NCBI RefSeq assembly: GCF_009659625.1
Contig: NZ_VOIW01000004.1
Span: forward strand, 496,001-560,000
From: Pseudomonas haemolytica
Lineage (GTDB): Bacteria; Pseudomonadota; Gammaproteobacteria; Pseudomonadales; Pseudomonadaceae
Length of the DNA: 64,000 nt
Reading direction: 5' to 3'
Shown here: positions 59,566 through 64,000 of the stretch, piece by piece
Layout of the letters: each line of letters starts with the position of its first letter
Numbering within the stretch: position 1 is the stretch's first letter
Notes under the pieces: generated by a model
Seen by the model: the letters and a program-made list of their open reading frames with translations, nothing else
Told to the model about the DNA's origin: nothing
Database searches by the model: none
Program-made: the position numbers and the translations under genes

Positions 59566-61296
59566 CTAAGGAGAGAGGAGCGGCACCCACAGGTGAGGCG
59601 GCAGTGGTAACCGATAGTGCCTACACGCCATAACCAGGATTGGCCAGTGCCCGTGTTTCACAGCTGACAACGTCATTAGATGACAATCTCTCGAAACCTC
59701 GGCGTTTAGCATTTTGATCGCTGCAGCGCCGTCCGCGGTCACGGGAATATTCGTGAGTGCTAGACCATGCCCAGGTACACCTCTATACAACATCTCCTCA
59801 CTGTTACCGCCTGGCACCCAGGCCTGCATGGTGCAATGCTTGAGAGATTCCTTGGCGAAAGCTGCAAACTCTCTGGTTCTCTCTGTTTCGCCTCGCGATG
59901 CCGCCCAAATCATCAAGAGCGGGATCAAAGTGCTGCCTTTGGTTTGACCTTCACGATAGATCTCGGTGGATTCTCTGGGGTGACTGATCAGGTTTCGATA
60001 GCTTGCATCGATTGTTGGGTAACGACTATGTCCCCAATAGGTAAACCAGTAGTTCTCGAGTAGGTGACCACAGTAATTGACTGCAAACGGCCGCCATTCT
60101 TCCATCATGGAGAGGAAAGTCAGGGCGACACCTATGTCGATCGACTGCTCATCTGCGATTGGGCTGAGTAAGCTCGGGTTGTTATTGATTAGCTGCGTAA
60201 TCTGGGAGGCAAGCTTGAAGGCCTCGTCGAACTTGGATATGTCGCCTGCCTCGGTTTTCGGGCATCGTTGAGGAACTGCATCATCCATACTCACCTGCCA
60301 AAGTAACCAGAGACCACGCTGGGCAATCCGCCCTAGTGTCTCGAACAGTTTGAGATTGATGTCTACCGATGTCGAGGTGTTCACCGACGCAGAGATACCA
60401 TGCCGCACTTGGACGTAGGGCAATACCTTTTTGCCTAAAAATTCGTCCCAGATTTGGAAGTGGAGGTCCAAAAGCTCTGCGAAAGTGCTACCCATCTCCC
60501 CCGCAATTTTCTTCTGTTGCTTTGCGTCAATGTGCTCTTTGATGTGTTCCCATGCTAACAGGATGGCGCGCTCGCTGGCCCGATAGGGTGCTTCCAGATT
60601 ACCTGCGGCACGCGCCCAGACGAACAGCACCCACAAGCAAATGTAGACCTGCCTCAGGCTGGTCAGCCGAGATTGCGGCTTCAGGTCTTCGCCGCCCAAC
60701 AATCCCTTCGCTAGGTTGCTAAAATGCTTATACGCAATATCCGGCTCGTCGATCATAGCGACCGACTTCTGGAAGCTACTACGTAAGCGCTCGTCGACCA
60801 ATTGCTGCTGTAACACACCTTCCGTCAGCTTTCCGGCCAGGAAATCCCCGTTCCAGATCTGAAAGGAAACGCGTTCATCCGTCTTGAGCTTGATGTACTG
60901 CGTGACTATATCCTGAATAGCCTCATGAATTTCGCCCCCGAAACATAGGCAAATAACCACTTTCATGTGCTTATATTGTTCGGAAATCCGGACGGGGATG
61001 TAGAAGTCCGTGATCTCGTTGATCGACCCTCTCAGCGCCTGCGTCGTGCCGTCCCAATCGTTGCGAGTGAGATCCCCCTGCTTGATTGAGAACAAAAATA
61101 ACTTTTCCTCAGAACCACCTGTTTGCGAGTCCGAGTCACTTCCAACAGCAGCAACATCCACGCCGTACTGCCGCGTCCCAACGGAAGGGCGCGAAATCAC
61201 ATTAAAGCCTAACTCGCTGAGCAAGTCAGGCAGCACCACATCGAGCTCGCGTCGTTCTCGAAGGGAGGCAAGGTACTCTCTGAATACGAGCTTCAT
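59566..61296 (-). CDS. PD-(D/E)XK-like nuclease domain protein with long helical tail
   Basis: A 576-residue protein. The N-terminal ~110 residues fit a restriction-endonuclease-like fold: E17 in RERRELDVVLPDLL, D47 in RQYGVDVAAVG, then LFLFSIKQGDL with S70, K72 and Q73. The usual E/Q before the x-K position is serine, so metal chemistry needs testing; Q73 may substitute. The remaining ~450 residues are all-helical (LLWQVSMDD, FLSMMEEWRPFAVNYCGHLLENYWFTYWG) and unlike any domain I know. The 4-bp overlap with the upstream gene makes them one unit. Candidate nuclease effector. Confidence 0.8.
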   Translation of the reverse strand: MKLVFREYLASLRERRELDVVLPDLLSELGFNVISRPSVGTRQYGVDVAAVGSDSDSQTGGSEEKLFLFSIKQGDLTRNDWDGTTQALRGSINEITDFYIPVRISEQYKHMKVVICLCFGGEIHEAIQDIVTQYIKLKTDERVSFQIWNGDFLAGKLTEGVLQQQLVDERLRSSFQKSVAMIDEPDIAYKHFSNLAKGLLGGEDLKPQSRLTSLRQVYICLWVLFVWARAAGNLEAPYRASERAILLAWEHIKEHIDAKQQKKIAGEMGSTFAELLDLHFQIWDEFLGKKVLPYVQVRHGISASVNTSTSVDINLKLFETLGRIAQRGLWLLWQVSMDDAVPQRCPKTEAGDISKFDEAFKLASQITQLINNNPSLLSPIADEQSIDIGVALTFLSMMEEWRPFAVNYCGHLLENYWFTYWGHSRYPTIDASYRNLISHPRESTEIYREGQTKGSTLIPLLMIWAASRGETERTREFAAFAKESLKHCTMQAWVPGGNSEEMLYRGVPGHGLALTNIPVTADGAAAIKMLNAEVSRDCHLMTLSAVKHGHWPILVMACRHYRLPLPPHLWVPLLSP

Positions 61297-63155
61297 TCTC
61301 GTCCACCTACAGTTTGAAGACTCATCAATTTCAACTGCAAACTGACGGGTTCAAGTATCTCTTCGCGCGGCCATTCAACACTGTGGCTGATGCTTGCGAG
61401 CGGTTGTTCCAACCGCCTAGGTCGGTTTTCACCCTGATCACAGCTATCGTTTGAACTCAGGCTGTCCTCGACCCACGTCACCACCCCACTTCCATAAAGC
61501 AGAATGCTTTCGGCAAAAATACCAGCGAAGGGTGAGGCTTTCCGACTTGCCCGCATCGCATCGTTCATGACGTCAGAGCGTCGCTGCCCCTCTAGCTGTC
61601 TTTCACGCTCCGAGGGCAGGAGTTCTACGATAAACCCAACCTTCTCAATTCCATCGCAGTACTGCTTAAGGCTGTTGAGCGCGCGCTTTACCATCGGAGC
61701 AGCTTTGTCATTGCTATCGTCGGCGATGGGCTGAAGATGTTTTTGGGCACTGGTGTAGTTGATGAGCAGCGGATCAAACAACAGATCACTCAGTACGGTA
61801 TCCCAATCTTCAGGCTCCCTCGTCTGACTTGGCGTCACATTAGGTTGTTCAGGCGGCGCAGAAGATGACGGATCAATGTGTTCGAGAGCATGCTCGTCGC
61901 TTGCACGCGGAGGGCATCGCGCTAAATTCACCAGGAAGCTAGCGGCAATTGCAGGATTCATGAAGAAGACTGCAGCCGCCCTGCGAGCGATGACAGCGTA
62001 TTCGCTTATAGTAAAATTGAACTGGGTGAAGTCCAGTTGGAACGTGTACTCCTCCTGGCTACGGAAGAAGCTTTCATTCAGTGCTCTGCATAGCGAATTA
62101 GGTGCTGTCCGCAGCCAGCTGACGATCCAAGTCTCGAAGTCATGGACAGGCCCGTCAGTGAGACTCCTAATTGTTGAGTCGAAATGATCAAAACAAAGAT
62201 TTGAGTCCGGCTGCAGGAGCAGGTTAGTGATAAAAGAGCGAGCTTGATCCGCTCCACCCGCTTTCACTAGGTTGGCCAAGCCCAGGTCGATAAGCTTTTG
62301 AGTTTGGACTTCCGGCTGGATGACTCCGAGCAGTCTCAACAGTGATGATCTTAACGATGGAGTAATGTCTTTGAAGCTGAAGGCAAGTGCATAGGCAAGA
62401 TGGTGAGCGACCTTTGGTGTAGTCGGAACAGAAACCTGGCAGATCAGCTCATCAAGCGCTGCCGCGAAATGATGAGGAATCGACTCTGTAAAGCTCAACA
62501 GCGTTCTTGCCAGTGCACTACGAAGCCCATCGTCAGACTCCGTTACTACTGATTCCTTAAGCACATCCAATACTCGGCGCCATTGAGCGTCATCGTTAAA
62601 TGGCGGGGAGGATAAAGCCTGGATAACCTGAGCCTTCTCAACAGGCGTACCAGTCTCAATCAACGCATAAGCCCGTTCAGAGAAGTAGGGATAATCCGCT
62701 TTCAGCCCGCTGCGAATGGCAATGTGCAGACTGATAAAATCGCAGACATCGAGCTCTCCAGAGTCGACCAAATCAAGTAGCTCCCTCGGTCTATTCGGCG
62801 AAGCACAACACCACGCACGAAAACTCTCGGTGACTTCGTGAATTTCGCCGTCTGCTTGGGCTGCGAGAATCCTTAGTGCTGGCAGTAAAGCCGTTACAGA
62901 GGTGTTCAAGCGTTCAATAGCTAAGCCGTATATCCTTCGGCCTTGATAACCCTGATAGCCACTAAAGACGGAAAGGCCACTGGCAGAGAGTGTGTCCAGT
63001 AGATCGAAATGACCCTCGTTGTGGGCGTCGGCAAATAGTTGAGCAATCGAATCGAAGTGCTCGTATCGACATTGCCATCGATCACTGAAAACGGCCTCTA
63101 ACAGCGTTCCATTTTTAGCAAGCTCGACGACATCGGCGAGGGTGGGAAGGATCAT
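61293..63155 (-). CDS. Large helical-repeat protein of a two-gene cassette
   Basis: Start at ATG 63155 (MILPTLADVVELAKNGTLLE), 620 residues, seven bases after GAGGAGT; the in-frame extension to 63266 has no ribosome site. The protein is helical and repeat-like, with leucine-rich helix pairs of HEAT/ARM type (for example VDSGELDVCDFISLHIAIRSGL, LRSALARTLLSFTESIPHHF, SLRSSLLRLLGVIQ). No ATPase, nuclease or membrane motif is visible. The last 80 residues are low-complexity. A scaffold or sensor that holds the nuclease partner is my inference. Confidence 0.8.
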   Translation of the reverse strand: MILPTLADVVELAKNGTLLEAVFSDRWQCRYEHFDSIAQLFADAHNEGHFDLLDTLSASGLSVFSGYQGYQGRRIYGLAIERLNTSVTALLPALRILAAQADGEIHEVTESFRAWCCASPNRPRELLDLVDSGELDVCDFISLHIAIRSGLKADYPYFSERAYALIETGTPVEKAQVIQALSSPPFNDDAQWRRVLDVLKESVVTESDDGLRSALARTLLSFTESIPHHFAAALDELICQVSVPTTPKVAHHLAYALAFSFKDITPSLRSSLLRLLGVIQPEVQTQKLIDLGLANLVKAGGADQARSFITNLLLQPDSNLCFDHFDSTIRSLTDGPVHDFETWIVSWLRTAPNSLCRALNESFFRSQEEYTFQLDFTQFNFTISEYAVIARRAAAVFFMNPAIAASFLVNLARCPPRASDEHALEHIDPSSSAPPEQPNVTPSQTREPEDWDTVLSDLLFDPLLINYTSAQKHLQPIADDSNDKAAPMVKRALNSLKQYCDGIEKVGFIVELLPSERERQLEGQRRSDVMNDAMRASRKASPFAGIFAESILLYGSGVVTWVEDSLSSNDSCDQGENRPRRLEQPLASISHSVEWPREEILEPVSLQLKLMSLQTVGGRE

Positions 63156-63634
63156 CCGTGACTCCTCAATGGGACGCAATTTGGTGGCGATATCAGGATA
63201 GCTAGGGTAGCGGGGAATGGCATTTGAGTCGCCTGAGGTAAAGCATCTGCGCCTCGACCACTCCATGTATACCAGCGCTGTGAAGTGAGAACTTTAAAAT
63301 GGAGTCTACGTTTTTACACAGCCATAGTGATAGCTACCGGTGGTGGATGATCGCTATCGGCCTGTAGCGGCCCTTCTAAGCGAAGGGCCCAGGTGCAACG
63401 GCAGTCGACTTAATCATCATGAGCCGCTCCTCGCAGAGCTGTTATTGATGTAACACCCATTTGCCATGTAACACGTCTATCGGCAAAAGAAACACGGTCG
63501 TTTAACGCCACATAAACTGTTTAGAATCATATAGTTAAAAGAATTCGCAACACGCGTAACACCCGTAACACGGTTTTATTGAGGTACCCCCCGAGCCCCA
63601 TTAATATCGCTACTTCAGCGAAGGGAGGTCGATC
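63156..63634. other. Promoter-side intergenic region of the nuclease cassette
   Basis: 479 bp without a supported gene. It is AT-rich near 63480-63560 and contains the GTAACAC repeat set described separately. Some or all of the minus-strand cassette's promoter must lie here; the promoter of the small ORF at 63635 would also fit. No integrase or transposase is visible. Confidence 0.55.
63450..63571. repeat. Direct repeats GTAACAC, 9-bp phased
   Basis: Exact GTAACAC at 63450-63456, 63468-63474, 63556-63562 and 63565-63571, plus GCAACAC at 63547-63553 and GAAACAC at 63489-63495. The right-hand three repeats are spaced 9 bp, the left pair 18 bp. The pattern resembles iterons or a helically phased regulator array rather than chance. 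Confidence 0.6.
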
Positions 63635-63799
63635 ATGCTCTTGGCTTTGGTAAGATCGCGAGTGGCCCTTCGCATGTTGGTTTGGCACGGCTTGGAGTGT
63701 GCGATGCCCCGCCGAATGGCGGCGGACAGGTCTGAAATCGCCGGGGACCCTGGGGTTATGCGGTGGGTACGGGGTCGGAAACCCGCCGGATCGTGTTAG
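63635..63799 (+). CDS. Possible 54-residue small protein
   Basis: ATG 63635 to TAG 63797-63799, with a strong GGGAGG site seven bases upstream. The product starts MLLALVRSRVALRMLVWHGL and ends VRGRKPAGSC: a hydrophobic amphipathic start and a basic end. No homologue recognised. The region is GC-rich, unlike the AT-rich sequence before it. It could be a real small protein or a chance frame. Confidence 0.4.
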   Translation: MLLALVRSRVALRMLVWHGLECAMPRRMAADRSEIAGDPGVMRWVRGRKPAGSC

Positions 63800-63832
63800 C
63801 GGAAGGGCACCCGGCTTAGTGAACAGGTGAGC

Positions 63833-63854
63833 CAGGTGAACTCTAGTTCACCTG
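63833..63854. promoter_or_regulatory. Palindrome CAGGTGAACT/AGTTCACCTG
   Basis: A perfect 10-bp inverted repeat with 2-base centre, flanked 10 bases earlier by a second GAACAGGTGA half-site. Typical of a dimeric repressor operator. A gene it would control should lie beyond the window edge. Confidence 0.55.
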
Positions 63855-63936
63855 TGCATTTGCCCTACCATTTCAGCCATCTGCGAGCACCGTTACCAAT
63901 ACGGTAAAGATGCCCTTTTCTCTTCACGATCCTTTC

Positions 63937-63954
63937 AATTTCAACATTGAAATT
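63937..63954. promoter_or_regulatory. Palindrome AATTTCAA/TTGAAATT
   Basis: Eight-bp perfect inverted repeat around CA in an otherwise mixed sequence near the window end. Could be an operator; nothing downstream can be read from this window. Confidence 0.45.
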
Positions 63955-64000
63955 TCAGTAAGCTGGTGTGCTTGCCGCTACCACGATCCCGCGGGTTTCA

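Noticed and set aside
63766..63795. Second copy of the tRNA-Arg 3' end as an attachment site
   Set aside because: GGAAACCCGCCGGATCG matches only a few bases of the tRNA T-arm; not a usable attR.
63850..63990. Minus-strand GTG frame ending RKGHLYRIGNGARRWLKW
   Set aside because: Only about 20 codons from a GTG and starting at the edge of a palindrome; too short to support.

Overview
The window looks like the chromosome of a fluorescens-group Pseudomonas. Genes are GC-rich and tightly packed with overlapping ATGA junctions, there are about a dozen copies of the Pseudomonas-type REP palindrome family, and many genes (metNI, a triABC-like pump, the ats sulfate-ester cluster, cysTWA-sbp, oscA, desA, gabDT) have familiar Pseudomonas counterparts. 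No species call is possible from the sequence alone.

Layout. Positions 1-1885 hold the end of a MetQ-type lipoprotein gene followed by metN and metI. Next come a membrane protein of unknown role, a SAM methyltransferase, a secreted glycoside-hydrolase-like protein and a three-gene RND pump with two adaptor proteins (6225-11418). Positions 11539-18735 carry an orphan AAA ATPase, a four-gene polar amino-acid ABC importer, a stand-alone MetQ, a degenerate sigma-54 activator lacking both GAFTGA and a DNA-binding domain, and an alpha/beta hydrolase. tonB-exbB-exbD follows (18974-20934), then a LysR/CynX-type pair. The sulfate-ester region (23300-34443) contains a TonB-dependent receptor with a divergent LysR, a sulfatase, atsK, a second LysR, atsR, a fused double permease atsB, and atsC. 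Positions 34430-37781 carry a fatty-acid desaturase with an AraC regulator, a receiver-only response regulator and an Mpo1-like protein. cysTWA-sbp-oscA (37889-41977) is the sulfate importer with a sulfur-starvation protein. Sulfur acquisition is therefore the main theme of the first two thirds: uptake of sulfate, sulfate esters and sulfur amino acids, with outer-membrane energisation. Two c-di-GMP proteins, desA, an HDOD receiver protein and gabD-gabT complete the core part.

Positions 51390-55472 are an R-body (refractile body) locus: three RebB-family genes, a larger Reb-associated protein, a papain-fold-like protein, a small helical protein, and a sigma factor and Crp/Fnr-type regulator at the upstream end, all on the minus strand.

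After tRNA-Arg(CCG) at 55690-55766 base composition shifts to AT-rich and codon use changes: this is a genomic island. It begins with a complete retron: reverse transcriptase (56240-57268), a structured ncRNA whose a1/a2 inverted repeats I could place (57274-57488), a winged-helix protein and a phosphoribosyltransferase-fold protein. Beyond it are a small two-helix membrane protein, then a translationally coupled two-gene cassette (59566-63155) of a large helical-repeat protein and a protein with an N-terminal PD-(D/E)XK-like nuclease domain. The last 850 bases hold 9-bp-phased GTAACAC repeats, a 54-codon small ORF with a strong ribosome binding site and two palindromes. The retron and the two-gene cassette are the most likely anti-phage systems here; the cassette is one I cannot match to a named system.
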